64,000 bases of DNA from Vitrella brassicaformis (Eukaryota > Sar > Vitrellaceae), in contig CDMY01000938.1 in the NCBI GenBank assembly GCA_001179505.1, positions 124,883 to 188,882 of the forward strand, written 5' to 3'. The position numbers and the translations under genes were made by a program. Position 1 is the first letter of the stretch. Every line of letters starts with the position of its first letter. Shown one piece after another: positions 12,717 through 24,470 of the stretch. The notes below the pieces were generated by a model that did not search any database, was not told the DNA's origin, and was given only the letters and a program-made list of their open reading frames with translations.

Positions 12717-12810
12717 TGTCTAGTTCGTCAGCCCGTGACGATGTTGTCTGCATTCAATCAAAACAGATTGATGGTCTTTCTCCATTCATTTTCCTTCTCA
12801 CTCTTACCCT
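12717..12810. repeat. Direct repeat, copy 2 (partner at about 12207-12300)
   Basis: Second copy of the repeat, in the same orientation, with scattered substitutions in the pyrimidine-rich part that follows CAATCAAAACAGAT. It supports a segmental tandem duplication of about 0.5 kb. Confidence 0.8.
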
Positions 12811-14272
12811 CACGAATCTGACGATCGTGATGACGGCACGATGGTACCCATCCGGACGGTTGTAGGGTGATTTGTCGACGGCGATCAGACACTCGTACAC
12901 AGCCACGAGGAGGTCCTTCCAGAACTAGGTCCCCTCAAGGACGTCTATCGTCTTCTGCAGCCCACGCACGCGCACACGCCTCTTGCCGAGGTGCTTCTCT
13001 GCAGGAGAGTCAACACAGACAAGAAGGAAGCATCACATCACAGACAGACAGACAGACAACTGCACTGCAGGCAGGCAGGCAGGGGCTCGTTCGTTCAACG
13101 CGTTTGACCGATTGACCTGCCTGTTAGCAGGTGTAGGTTGAAGGCATTTGGAGAGCCAGAGCCGAGAAGCACCTTGGCCCGTACGCCCTCGAAAGGGGAA
13201 GGGCGACGACCACCCTCCTACATACAACACATGCGTACCATCCATCCGGTAGGTCTGTGCTGTGCTGTGCGTGTACGGAATGGCCTGATGTCTCACCTTG
13301 CTACTGCTCTTGTTGGCCGCCAGCTGAAATGATACGCTGAGCGCCTCAACCTCCCCTCTGTCCTGCCTGACCATTTCGGCCAATTTGTTGAGGGTTTTGC
13401 AGTTGATCTCCTTGTTCTGTAGACAAAGGCATCCGCAGGTGTTGATCCCTGCCGCATATACGTGCTCGTACCTTGGCCATTTGGCCTAGCCCTTCATGAT
13501 GAGGTTGCGGCCCAGAAGATCCATTCTCGCTTCGACGATCTTCACGACGTTGGGATGTGCGGCAAGGGCCAGGCACTGAGCTTCTTGTGCGGCAGGCAGG
13601 CTAGGACCTTCTGCTCTTCTTTATGTACGCCAAAGGTCTTGGCACCTCACTTCGCAGAGGGCTTCATCCGGTGGGGCCATGCTGAAGGCTTGCACCTCGT
13701 CTCTGCCCAGCCACACGAGGTAAGTAGCGACGTCAATCTCTACATACTCACCGGCTGGTGGCGTCGAACTGCGTGGAGTCCGGAAGTTGGGCGTGTCGTC
13801 GGGCGTGTCGTCGGGCAGCTGGCCTGCTTGTGTCGCCTCGTTTGCTGCGGGCTGCTCGGTTGTGCCTTCAGACACACGAGAACAGATACCTGTATAAGCA
13901 ATTGGTCTGGGTGAACAGAACAAACCATTTCCCCCAGCCCACCTGTCGAGGCGCCCCTGTTGCAGCAGTCGACAATCACCATGCTGAGCCATGTCACCAC
14001 CACTTGGCCGATCATGACCAGTGCGGTTGTCCATATTGTGATATTGCCGCCCAGCCTCCAGCAATTTGGTGGACAGGGCTTGTACCGCTGTAGGGCACGG
14101 TGCTGGTGGCTGTGCTGGTGGGTGGTGGCTGTGCTGTTGGCTGTGCTGTTGGCTTTGCAGGGGGCTATGCGGGGCAGACGCTCAAACAGCTCCTCAATCA
14201 GCCTCTGATGCGCCACTGCCAACGCTGTCTTGTGTGTGGTTCGTCTCGCGTCGAGAATTTCGCGAAAGGGCA

Positions 14273-16771
14273 ATGAGCTCCAGCCCGAGTGCTTCCGCGG
14301 CGGCGGCTGCAGGCAGCCAGGGCCACGTAGGCCAGGGCGGCAAGCGAAAGCAGCCGCCTGACTGTCCTGCCAGTGGTGAGCGCGGTGACCATCTCGATGC
14401 GAGCATCGAGCAATGTCAGCTGGTGGTTAGTAAGTTGGAGCAGATCAAGGATGAGCTCATAGCGAAAGAGCGGGCGATGGGCGGCACTGGCGACTTGACG
14501 GAGCCTTCGGTATGAGAAACCGAAGGCAGAAAAAGGCCTTTGGCTGTTTCTTCTGTGTTGTGTTCGGCCAGGCGGAGCGTTTGCGTGAGATAGTTGAGCT
14601 CAACATAGCTGGCGAGACGGTGCGGGCGCGGCGCTCGGCCCTCTGCGCGGCCAAGGGGTCTGTCATGGCACTGCTCTTCTCTGGCCGATTTGACCAGGCC
14701 TTTCTCCGGGATCAGAACAATCGCATCTTCCTCCAGGTGTGGACACGAGCAAAGCACACTACATCTGTGCGTGATGGATTTTCACTTTGCCCTTCTCACT
14801 TTGATGGATTTTCACTTTGCCCTTCTCACTTTGTTGGTCGTCATAGATCTACCCTCCTGTGTTCAAGTGGTGAGAGGAGAGGAGGAACACTGCGGCTTTG
14901 GCTCTGGCTGTGTGTCTAATGGTAATTGTGCGCGTGTGCAGGTTGGTTGGTGAAGTTGGGTTGTATGAGGCCGAGCAGACGGACGACGTGGTGCTGTTGC
15001 CGCCCAAGCAGATGGACGCACCATACAGGCATGTTAGGCAGCAAACGACTGAAGCCCTTGTCTTCTGTCAGGTTCTGGGCTGAGTTGTTGCTGTGGGACC
15101 CGGCGACGAAGCGGCACGCCGGCCATACCGCATTACCATTCCAACCGCCGTGCTCACGGCTACTCCCACTGCCTCACCCACAGCCAGCACAACTGCCCCA
15201 CCCACCGCCAGCACCACAGCCGATTCCACAAAACAATCAGCAGCCACATCCACTCGGCCAGCACCAAAACCAACAGCAGCAGCAGCAGCAGCAGGGCGCG
15301 TCTGAGACCCTCAGGCTCATAGCTGACCTGCAGACGCTGGTCGGCAAGGCCTTCGAGGACAACGCGGCGCAGGAGAAGCGGTTGAACGCCATCAAGCCGC
15401 TACTCAAGACGGGCAATAGCGGGGAGGACTCGGTAAGACAAGAGGGGAGGGTGGAAGGGAGCCATATATCACTCATGTGCCTTATAATATATTGGTGTCT
15501 GTCGTCTGATGTCAGCTGGTGTCGATTGACGTGTCGGGGACCAGTGTGACGGTGACGACAGGCGTAGCGAAATCGCTGGGCGACGACTCGACATTCGCCA
15601 ACCGATTCCTCAAGTCCGTAGAGCACACCGACTAGCTCGCAGAGCAGCAGCACTCTTATCTGCCTCTGACCTTTTTCTCTGTCTCGTCAGGTATGATCCC
15701 CTGATCGTGGGTGTGCCGGTGGACTATGTGCAGCGAGTGGTCGATATGGTAGCGAGATCACGCATGAGGGGGGAGGCCATCACGTCGTGGGATGTGCACG
15801 AGGCCAAGGGCGACGCCGACCCCAAAGGATACCGCCGTGTGCTCGACATGTGAGGCGGACCGTGCGTGGACGCGCTCTGGATAGCTTCGCTGTCTGTTTG
15901 TGTGTCAGGTATGGTTTCGCTGCCGATCGCTACCTCGGCCCCTTAGACGGTCTGCTCACCACACTACACCTGCAGATGATGCGACGGTGGTGCACACTGC
16001 CACTCGTGCTTTCTCCGCCTCCCATCCCGCCATGTGTGGGCGAGCCGGTCATGCGCATCTACAAGTGAGTGAGAACGACAAGGAAGACATCACACCGCAC
16101 CTGTGTGTATGCTGTCAGGGCGTCAGTGGATGGGTGGAAGTGGCTGGATTTGCTTGAGGCCGTCAAGGGCTTCTCCCCGCTGCTGCTCATCTTCCGGGTG
16201 GCCGCCAGCGATGAGCTGCTCGCCATCATCATCGAGGGGCCCATCGAGATCACGGGGACAGCCAAGAGAGAGGCCGACATCAAATCGCACGCCTTCAAGC
16301 TGCAGGGCACCAACTCACACCCATTCGCGGGCTACCTGGGCTTCAGCAGCAGGCTCTTTCTTGCTGGCACACAGGCAGGCACAACACAACGCAACACAGC
16401 ACTAGGCAAGACAGACATTCCTTTCAGGCACATCTGTATGAGGATGACGTGTGCAGGAGTTGGCGACTGCATTTGACTTCTCTTCTTCACCCCCCAAACC
16501 GCCCTCAAAGCTGACGTCCCTCTTGTGTCCCGCCTGCTTGGATTTCGGCGTTCGGCCAGATGGACAGCCCGGCGCCCCGGCGGCCACCGACCAGACACTA
16601 AGGAGATGTCATGGCGCGTCACTGGTGACGCCACTGGCGTCTGGGCTGCGCGGGCGGCTGCGCGACCATGGCGTCGACAGCGACAGTGTGATGTATGGGG
16701 TCTCGGAGTCGGGCTGGCAATTCGACCTAGCCGAGCTGGAGGTGTACAGACTACGGGCGGCGGGTGGATGA
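14273..16771 (+). CDS. Protein with two KCTD-type BTB units and a TLDc-like C-terminus
   Basis: The ATG at 14273 begins a low-complexity Ser/Ala/Gly leader and a coiled segment (QCQLVVSKLEQIKDELIAKE). Next is a KCTD/T1-type BTB unit (VELNIAGETVRARRSALCAA, LLFSGRFDQAFL). A Pro/Gln linker with a CAG-encoded Gln run near 15275-15300 and a helix (ETLRLIADLQTLVGKAFED) lead to a second, more divergent BTB-like unit (LVSIDVSGTSVTVTTGVAKS, then VGVPVDYVQRVVDMVARS). The last third, with SPLLLIFRVAASDELLAIII, GYLGFSSRLFLA and the ending WQFDLAELEVYRL, resembles a TLDc fold, whose last strand usually carries an EVW/EVY motif. KCTD-type BTB units make oligomers and often bind cullin-3; TLDc proteins are linked to oxidative stress and V-ATPase control. 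Function here is inference. The stop is TGA at 16769-16771. Confidence 0.65.
14772..14831. repeat. Exact 30-bp tandem duplication in an intron
   Basis: Two identical 30-bp units, each starting TGATGGATTTTCACTTTGCC, stand head to tail inside the intron after the first BTB exon. It looks like a recent slippage or short duplication. Confidence 0.9.
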
Positions 16772-17076
16772 CCGATGGGCGTGTGTGTGCGCGTGTGGTG
16801 TGTGTTGGCGGCCGTGTGAGTGGCTGAGCGACAGACTGCCCACTTCTGTCAACATTCATTGTACAGGTGTGAAATGTGCTGAGAGCCCTCATCGATCGGA
16901 TTCGATTATCATTCGCAGGCCGTCTGACAGTAGACACAGTACACAAACACAGACATAGACACACTAGACACACACGCCCCCGCCATGTCCCCACACGAAG
17001 ACAACCACACGCACCCGTCCATTCATCCAGCCATCCCCGTTGTCGGCTCGGCTTTCCATGCATGGCATCCCGTCAG

Positions 17077-17550
17077 TCAGTACTCATCGATGAACACCTC
17101 GATGACGTTCATCGACGGCAGGGCGACCTTATCCCCCGGCGGCGTGAGGCACGCCTTCGCATCAGCCTCGCTGGTGTACCGCCACAAGCGCCGTCTCGCT
17201 TGGCGGCTGCATCCCCATGGCCGCCCCAAGCACCGCTGCAGGGCCACCTCTCTTCTGCTCGTCCGTGGCCACCAGCATCTCGCGGTCCTCCATGGTGAGA
17301 GGCGTGTTGCGCGACTCGGCCCGCGACGCCACAGCCTGTTGCTGTGAGCCCATTGCCGGTGGGATCTGACGCACCAGCGTGCGATCGGGTGAGGAGGGAG
17401 ATAAGACAACTCACTCGCGGATGGGGGGAAGCTGTCGGCCGCGGCCACCATGCTTCGGCTGTCTGCCGCAGCGTCGTCAGTCTGGTCCTGGCTGGTCTGC
17501 TGCTTGTGGGTGGGGGAAACGTCGCTGATGTTGTCCTTGTCCTTGTCCAT
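17077..17550 (-). CDS. Possible small acidic protein, structure unresolved
   Basis: An ATG at 17550 opens MDKDKDNISDVSPTHK and an acidic, Ala/Ser-rich stretch (TDDAAADSRSMVAAADSF) that ends at a good splice donor near 17410. Downstream, plausible protein text appears in two different frames: TMEDREMLVATDEQK around 17290 and PSMNVIEVFIDEY, which ends at a stop at 17077. I could not join them with one consistent set of splice phases. It may be a real short gene with an exon border I have misread, the tail of the hydrolase transcription unit, or chance. Confidence 0.3.
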   Translation of the reverse strand: MDKDKDNISDVSPTHKQQTSQDQTDDAAADSRSMVAAADSFPPSASELSYLPPHPIARWCVRSHRQWAHSNRLWRRGPSRATRLSPWRTARCWWPRTSRREVALQRCLGRPWGCSRQARRRLWRYTSEADAKACLTPPGDKVALPSMNVIEVFIDEY

Positions 17551-17641
17551 CCATCCATGCAGGCCGTATGTTTCACCAGTAAGAGCAGTCCCCAATCTCC
17601 TCATTCATCCGCACACCCGTCGACCGACCAGCAGTGTCACG

Positions 17642-18955
17642 TCAGCTGCCACTGAGGAGGGCGTTGTAGAAGTCGGCCACGACCTGAGCCACCTCGTCGG
17701 CCTTATCCACCATACACAGATGGCTTGACGCCTGCACACACACGCGCACACACGTGGACAGAGTAGGTGATCATTCACGGGTGTAGGCTGCCCTGCGTCT
17801 GCCTGACCAGGATGATGTGGTGTTTGCAAATGTGTTTGGGGTTCCTTTCCTTGACGCCCGTGAAGAGCCCCGCCTGACGCTCAACAGTGGCCGGCGACGG
17901 CCCGCTGTCCTCCTCACCTAATTGAATGTCGCCAGACACAAACCAATGACACGCACACACGCACACACATCGGTACGTGTAGCCAGCTGTCTGTGTTTCT
18001 GTCGCTTACCGCCGATGAGCAACGTGGGGCACTCTATCTCCCGCAGCCGGGGCTCAAGGTCCGACCGCATCAGAATCACCGACCGCCACGCCGTCAGCAT
18101 CCCACCTGTCGCCATTTTCCGTGTCATATCGTGGATGAAGTCCGTGTACTTGGCCGCAGAGGCTGCCGGGAGGAACGCCCGCGCCACTTGCGACGCGAAG
18201 AACCGTGTGTGGCCCGTTGTCTTGATGAGCGCTGGCATCATATAGCCTCCAAAGAATGACGACGAGCCGCCGTCAAGGGATGAGCTCATGATCCACAGCT
18301 GCTCGACGAGAGAGGGCCGCTGCAAGGCGCAATGGACGGCGGTGTGGCCGCCCCACGAGCAGCCGCAGAAGATGCCTTTGGTGACGTCGATTGAGTCGAG
18401 CAGCTCACACACGGCCGTGGCCTCGTCTTCGAGAGAGAAGGGCGTCCTGAGTGGGTCACTTTGGCCATGTGAGGCGTGATCAATCATCACCGCCCGGAAA
18501 GGCGTTGGGAACTCCGACGCGACGAGCGCCTGCAGCCCAGAACAGCATCATGCAGATCAGCAGGCAGGCAGACACATGGATGGATCTCTCTTTCTGACCT
18601 CGATGAATGGAGTCCACATTGCAGAGTCACAGAGAATTGAAGACTGCACATCATCACAAGAACCGCACAAGAAATCCATTACAGAAGACTCAGATCATCT
18701 GTCAGAATGAAGCAGGAGCGCTCCTCTCTGCCTGACCATGAACACGATGGTCGGTGCTTCCCCAGCCGACTCCATGGCTCCACCTGTGGCTCCAGCGTTG
18801 TGATGTGCACAAGCGTCGACTCGGATCTCATAGTACAGCCTTCCCAGTTGAGGCTTGCTGCTGGAAGAGAAGAAAGGCATATTCGGAAACGTCAGGCCGC
18901 CTAGGGCATCTCGTGAAACAAAATCTGCGACTGGAAGCTCGCAGGTTGTGCACAT
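17642..18955 (-). CDS. Alpha/beta hydrolase fold protein
   Basis: Read from ATG 18955 (MCTTCELPVADFVSRD) to TGA at 17642. Strand LYYEIRVDA and APTIVFM are followed, after a short intron, by CDSAMWTPFIE. Next come AVMIDHASHGQSDP and the nucleophile elbow GCSWGG (Ser as GxSxG). A cap-like helical part runs through FLPAASAAKYTDFIHDMTRK to ECPTLLIGG. The next exon, EEDSGPSPATVERQAGLF, carries the likely acid, and SSHLCMVDKADEVAQVV carries the likely catalytic His. So Ser, Asp and His are all present. The substrate cannot be told; esterases, lipases and peptidases share this fold. The usual HG oxyanion motif after the third strand is not evident, because the splice point there gives SSILCDS, so that exon border may be wrong. 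The gene is head to head with the chromodomain gene. Confidence 0.8.
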
Positions 18956-19070
18956 GAGGGAATGGCATGGTGTAGATGGACCGGTAAGGCCATCCCGTGA
19001 CGACCGAATCTGTGCATTCTTTCCGCCATATGCTCCGGCTTCAGGTCTAAGTAGGCGTCATAGGTAGGCA
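18956..19070. promoter_or_regulatory. Divergent intergenic region, probable shared promoter
   Basis: Only 115 bp separate the start codons of the hydrolase gene (minus) and the chromodomain gene (plus). A short bidirectional promoter is inferred from this geometry. No core element is recognisable. Confidence 0.45.
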
Positions 19071-21169
19071 ATGGATGGCACCGACTCCCCGCCCACGGCC
19101 GACCAGCAGGAGAACGAGCCATCCCCAGGCGTCGCACCCAACGTGGCGTCCAGCCCTGCCGGCGCATCGCAAGATGGGCAGCTCTTAGACCACCAGCAGC
19201 AGCAGCCAAACATCGCCGCAACCACCAGCCAGTGTCAGCCTGCGCACCCGCACCAGGCAGCACCAGCACCAGCTCCAGCTCCAGCACTTGCAGCAGCAGC
19301 AGCAGCAGCTGCAGAAGTTGAGCCTGGCGAGGAGGCACTCCAGCGTCCGATTGAGGAGGCGGTGATGGGCAGCGATGTGGAGGACGGCGGTCGGCGTCCA
19401 GATGACGATGTTGTGATGTCTGACGAGCAGGACGAGCTCATGGCCGAGGAGGAGGCGAAGCGGCGGGAGTGGGCCGCCAGATACACACTGACCCGCGGTC
19501 CTGACACGGCGGGGGAGCCTGCAGTAGCTGCGGCTGGTGCCGGTGAGCCACCTAGGGAGGCTGCCGCTGCCCAGCCACACGCGACAGACGGTGATGAGCA
19601 AATGCCGCCGGCAGGACCACCACCACCACCAGCAGTGGCAGCGGCGGCTGCAGCTGCAGCAGCAGCAGAGGAGAGGAGCGGTGAGGGGGAGGGTGAGGGA
19701 GAGGGGAAGGGCGATGCCGCCATGGAGAGGGAGGCGGCTAGGGGTGAGGATCAGCACGGGGGAGAGGCTGCTGTAGACGACGGCGGGGGCAGGGAGCAGG
19801 CTCAGGCTCAAGCACCGGCACCGATGGAGCTGGAGCAAGATCAAGGCGATCAAGCGAAAGGTACGATCAACAAAAGAGGCAGGCGTCCGCCCGCCACAAC
19901 ACGTACGTCTTCACCATTGCCCCGATGTGTTTCCTTTCCTTTGTGTGCAGACGTCCCTCCCCCCCTCCCTGATCTGGACGCCACATCGCAGCCTGACATC
20001 CCCGATGAGTCGATGGGTGGCGGCGGTGGCGGTGTAGGCACTTCGGGCGGCGCCAGCATTCTGCAGCAGGAGCAGGGGGAGGGCACGGCCTCGGGTGAGC
20101 ATGAGGGCGGGCCGGACGACCTCACCGCATCGCTGACGATGGCCATCGAGGACGACGCGGAGCTGAAAAAGAGGGGGCCCAAGAGGAGGAGGGAGTCCAT
20201 ACCTGAACACGCCAAAGTGCCGGACAGTAGGTTCTGCATGAGCATGAGAGTGGACACCTGGACGCGTTGTGAGATGGATGTGTGTGTGTGTGTCTGGGTG
20301 GTGGTGTGCAGTTGGTGCTGGTGAGGACTATGTCGGGTACGGGCCGCTGTTCACCATGCTGCGGGCGTTCGACCCCTCGCTCAGAGACGAGACCATCAAC
20401 GACGACCGACCGGTGAGAGACCGCCCGACCGACACACACTACGCTACTCCCTTTTCTCACTGTCTGTCTGTCTGTCCTCCTTGGTTGTGCCTTCCTTCCC
20501 ATGCCATCAGCCTGAGTATGGTCTTCAGCTGTGCAAGTCGCCTTTGTGGCGGTCGCTGCCGGCCGAGGGCAAGGCCGTCAAGGACATAGCCATCGGCAGG
20601 TGGCAGCTGGCGGTGCAGCTCATGGACGGCCGGTGCTACCTTTGGAGACAGGCGTAAGCACATCGACCCATACACACACACACACAGATGGCATGGGAGG
20701 CACATGAGTGTCTGTTGTGGCGGTGGTGGATGGTGCCTGCAGGCACCATGAGGTGCGCATCGGTTGCGGTGTGTGGGAGCATCTTGCGGGCCTTGACGGG
20801 CGGGACGTCAACCAGATGACCATAGCGTCCTCATGCTCGCCAGAGGGCCGCCCGACCACACTTGATGGGGGGGCTGTTGGCACAGCACAGAAACCGGACA
20901 GGTGCGCCCCCACACCCACAGCCGCAACCACAGGCTCACACAGACCAGACCACACAAACACACATCCCGCTCTCCCCTTGTGTGATGTGTGCTGTCAGGT
21001 TCTTCATCGGTTGTGTGACGCGAGAGGGCGAGGCGCTGCACATGCGGTGCAACACGGTGGTGCCCAGGATGGAGGGCGTCGCCACGGTGGCCTTCCTGCC
21101 ACAGTCGGCGCTGCAGTCGCCGTCACCCCCGAACCCGCCCAAAGCCATTGCCATGAGTGAGTGAGACAC

Positions 21170-21205
<36 letters not shown>

Positions 21206-24200
21206 TCCGTGTGTCCACCTGGCTGGCCATGTGTGTTGTGTGGATGATGGATGTCAGGCATGAGTGAGTTCCTGGAGGAGCCCCCGCCCCCCTCCCCCGC
21301 AATGGCCATCATATGCGAGAACGACAGCAAAGAGTTCGACCATCCCAGCGCTGCGGCAGACCACCCACAGCCACACCCACACCAGCAGCCCAGGAAGGAC
21401 CGCTACTCGGTGTTTGTTAGGGGGTGAATTGGCCACACACGCACACACACACACACAGGTATGGGTGGGCAGGTCACTTGTGTGTGTGTGTGTGTGGGTG
21501 TATGTGGGGTGTAGGTGTGACAACTTCCACGAAGACGGTCGCGAGAAGGAGCACTTCTTCGTCAGGTTCAAGAAATTCTCAGCCAAACCTATCAAGGTAG
21601 GTGACACCATACGAGACGCGTCGGCCTGACTGTCTGTCTGTCTGTTTGTCTGTCAGGTGCTGAGCGGCCCCAGGGGGTGCTCCGGGCTGGTCCTGCTGGC
21701 CAACGGCCTGGTCTTCGAGTGGCGCAAGATCAACGACGACACCAAGCCACGCATGAGACAGGTGGCCAAAACACACCCACACCCACACAAGCGCAGAGAG
21801 ACATCAAGCCAACCACACCAGCATCACGCCCATCCATATGGCTGACATGATAGGTGTTGGGCTCTCTCCGCGGGAAGCGCGCGTTAGACATCGGGATGTG
21901 CGTGTCGCGGGGGATGGAGTGCATCGCTCTCACGGCAGACAGCGTGGTGCACGAGTGGAACAGGGACGAGGCGGCACACCTGCGGCTGCGGCCGTACATC
22001 CCCGAACCAACCGAGTGGACGCCGCGACTGAAAAAGGAGGTATACACCTGTCGGGGAGGGTGTGTGTGTGACTTCCAGTCCCTCTCTCTCTCTCTCTGTG
22101 TGTGTGTGTCTGACTGTCTGTCTGTCTGTCTGTCTGTACAGGTGTGGCACAAGGCGCTAGAGCAGCCCTACGCCCAGGGTCAGTTTGCCTGGTGGGCCAA
22201 GAAGCCAAACCTCTTCACCACCAAATCCCCACCGACGGCCCAATCGCCCAAGCTCAACGGCATCACCAAAGAGGAGGGACCGGAGAGCTCACCACCCGCC
22301 CCACCACCAGCAGCTGCAGCTGCTGCTGCTGCAGCTGCTGCCCCGTCAGCGCGTCACGAGCAGCAGCAGCAACAGCAGCAGGAGGGTGGCGACCTAAGCC
22401 TCCTCAGCTACCTGATCTCCTTCCCCTCCAGCGAGCACGCCCACCTGGAGGCGAGAAGGAAGCAGGAGATCGAGGAGCTGTACCGCGTCAAGGTGCACGT
22501 GGTCCCCACCAACCAGCTCCCCCCCAACCCCTCCAACCCCCCCGCCTCACTCCCCCTCCCTCCCCCCTTCCCCCTCTCGACAACGGACTTCTCATACGTC
22601 GCCGAGGAGCCCCCGAGAGACCCCCTCGTCAGTGTCTATCTGCTCGAGGGCGTCACGATGGGCGTGACGAGAAGCGGGCGGATGCGGGGGATGCCTAATG
22701 GTCTGGGGGTGTGGCGGGGCGGGTGCGGTATGCGGCCGGTGGGGGCCGAGGGGGTGTTTGGCCGACATGTGGCTCAGGAGCTGGTTGAGAGGTTTGACGC
22801 GTCGATGCTGCTGCGCGAGTCGCCGTACTTTTACTATGAGCGGGTCGCAAAGATGGTCGGTCAGACAGCAAAGCAATGACCGACGAACAAGGACACAGAC
22901 ACGTAATCAATGGTCTATGTCTCCGTCTCTGTCTCTTCGCTTTGTCTTCAACAGGAGAAGGCCGCCCAGCCAGCGCTGCCCCCACCCCCAGCACTAGCCA
23001 TAGAGGACCAGCAGCCACCATCGACGGAGCCAGCCCCGCAGCTCACACCAGCAGCAGCAGCACCACCACCACAGCCATCCGATGACCAGCCCCCTGCAGA
23101 CGCTCCCCCAGCACCATCACCACCGCCCCCCGTCATCTTCATCGAGCCCTACCCCGGCGAGAGGAACCTCCTGCCCATCTGCGGCGACCGCAAAGTCGAC
23201 TACCGCATTCGATTCCACCTCAACGCGGCCGCCCAGCGGCAGAAGCCCATCTGCCGCCTCATCACCAGCCCCACGGGCGTCATTGTGGGCCACGTCGCCG
23301 AGGGCGTCATCCCAACCGACATCGGCCTGGCCAACAACCACTGCAGGACCCTGACCAAGGGCAGCAGCCGCAGGAAATCGGGGGCGGGGAGGGGCCGCAG
23401 ACGCTCGTCTGCGGGGACTCGGCAGCCAGCGGTGAATGCTGGTGGTCTTGGCGCTGGCCTCGGTATAGGTGTTGTGAGTGCTGAGGGCGGTGCTGGCGGT
23501 GCTGGTCGTGGTGCACAGCGCCGACGCGGGAGAGGCCGAGGAGGGCCGGCGGCTGCCGCTGCTGGTCCGAGTGCGGCTGGTGGTGGTGCTAGAAGTCCGG
23601 TGGGTGCGAGGGGAGTTGCCAGACCGAGGCAGAGGGTGGTTGTGGACGAGGAGGGGGAGAGTGAGGAGGACGACGAGAAGACCGAGGAGGAGGACGAGAC
23701 CAGCGAGAAGGAGAAGGAGGAGAAGCAGGCCGACAGGGGGAAGGCCGATGCCGATCAAGACATGGACAACGAAGCAGAAGAGGACGACGACGAGCACGAA
23801 GAAGACGGTACAACACAACCAGCCACTCACACACACACACTCACACAAACACACACACAAGGAAGCAGATGGCATGGCCACAGGCCCGCATGCCCCATGT
23901 GTGTGTGTTCAGAGGATGAGGACGATGAGGCGAGGCTGCTTCTGGGGGCGGAGGACGACCGGCCGTCTGCGCGCGAGGGCGGGGGCGGTCGTCGCGGCCT
24001 CGACGACGGCTATGAGGGCGAGTGGGAGGTGCGCACGATCCTCGACAAGCGGCAGAAGGCCAACGGGCAGATCGAGTACAAAGTCCAGTGGACCATGCAA
24101 GGTACCTCGGTACACACACATCGATGGATGCGACACACACAGATGTGTGTGTGTGTGTGGATGGTGTGTGGTGTGCAGGTTTCTCGCCGACATGGGAGCC

Positions 24201-24470
24201 GGCAGAGAACCTCAAGAACGCCCAGGAGCTGATAGACACCTTCAACGCCACCCGTGAGCAGACCAGGTCTGGCAGAGCCATCGTCAAGAGAGGCGCAGAG
24301 GTGCGGTGGGTGTGTGTGGGCGGTGCACACACACACGCGGAGGGGGGTAGGGGGAGAGCAGCGGGCGTAGTGACATCTGTGGATGTGTGTGTGGATGTGT
24401 GTGTGTTGTCTGTGTGTGTCAGGAGGGCTTTGCCCCCGTTGAAGTGTTGAAGGCCTACAACCTGCTGTGA
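19071..24470 (+). CDS. Large nuclear protein with propeller-like blades and a C-terminal chromodomain
   Basis: ATG at 19071; stop TGA at 24468-24470; about 1,500 residues after removing introns. The first 350 residues are low complexity (Ala, Gln, Pro, Glu, Gly), followed by a KKRGPKRRRES nuclear-localisation-like cluster. The middle has repeated blade-like lines (IAIGRWQLAVQLMDGRCYLW, VLLANGLVFEWRK, CIALTADSVVHEWNRDEAA) typical of RCC1 or related beta-propellers. A further globular part follows (DFSYVAEEPPRDPLVSVYLL, YFYYERVAKM), then Gly/Arg and acidic Glu/Asp runs. The end is a chromodomain: WEVRTILDKRQKANGQIEYK, a Trp in VQW, then TWEPAENLKNAQELIDTFN. Chromodomains bind methylated lysine on histone tails, and the cage positions here read Trp, Trp, Phe. 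The tail ends VEVLKAYNLL. A reader or scaffold on chromatin is likely. Whether all exons belong to one transcript rests on frame continuity. Confidence 0.75.

Larger units (their letters stand above)
12190..14065 (-). pseudogene. Decayed tandem copies of the kinase-family exons
   Basis: Pieces paralogous to the 9902-11932 gene recur here without one intact frame. The exon NKE-NCK-KLAEMVRQDRGEVEALSV occurs at about 12536-12410 and again at about 13425-13295. A piece reading SEEEFKKL near 12350 matches TEEEFKKM in the intact gene. A frame running from about 13000 to 12800 (KHLGKRRVRVRGLQ, then VAVYECLIAVDKS) is cut by a TAG at 12925-12927. Further up, HPNVVKIVEARMDLLGRN looks like kinase strands 4-5, but it is out of frame with the preceding KTFGVHKEEQKVL and runs into a stop. 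A frame near 14030-13960 contains a possible membrane segment (ITIWTTALVMIGQVVVTW) but has no ATG. Some of this could be 5' exons of a working gene with errors; decay seems likelier. Confidence 0.5.

Noticed and set aside
13740-14270. Minus-strand frame with a possible membrane helix, as a separate gene
   Set aside because: It has no ATG in frame before the helix and abuts the start codon of the BTB gene on the other strand. It is kept only as a note in the decayed kinase block.
18901-19338. Minus-strand Leu-rich frame over the start of the chromodomain gene
   Set aside because: It is the complement of Gln/Ala-coding CAG/GCA repeats in the plus-strand gene.
21160-21210. CA and GA runs considered as possible regulatory or CRISPR-like repeats
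   Set aside because: They are simple microsatellites inside an intron of the chromodomain gene. No array of spaced repeats exists in the window.
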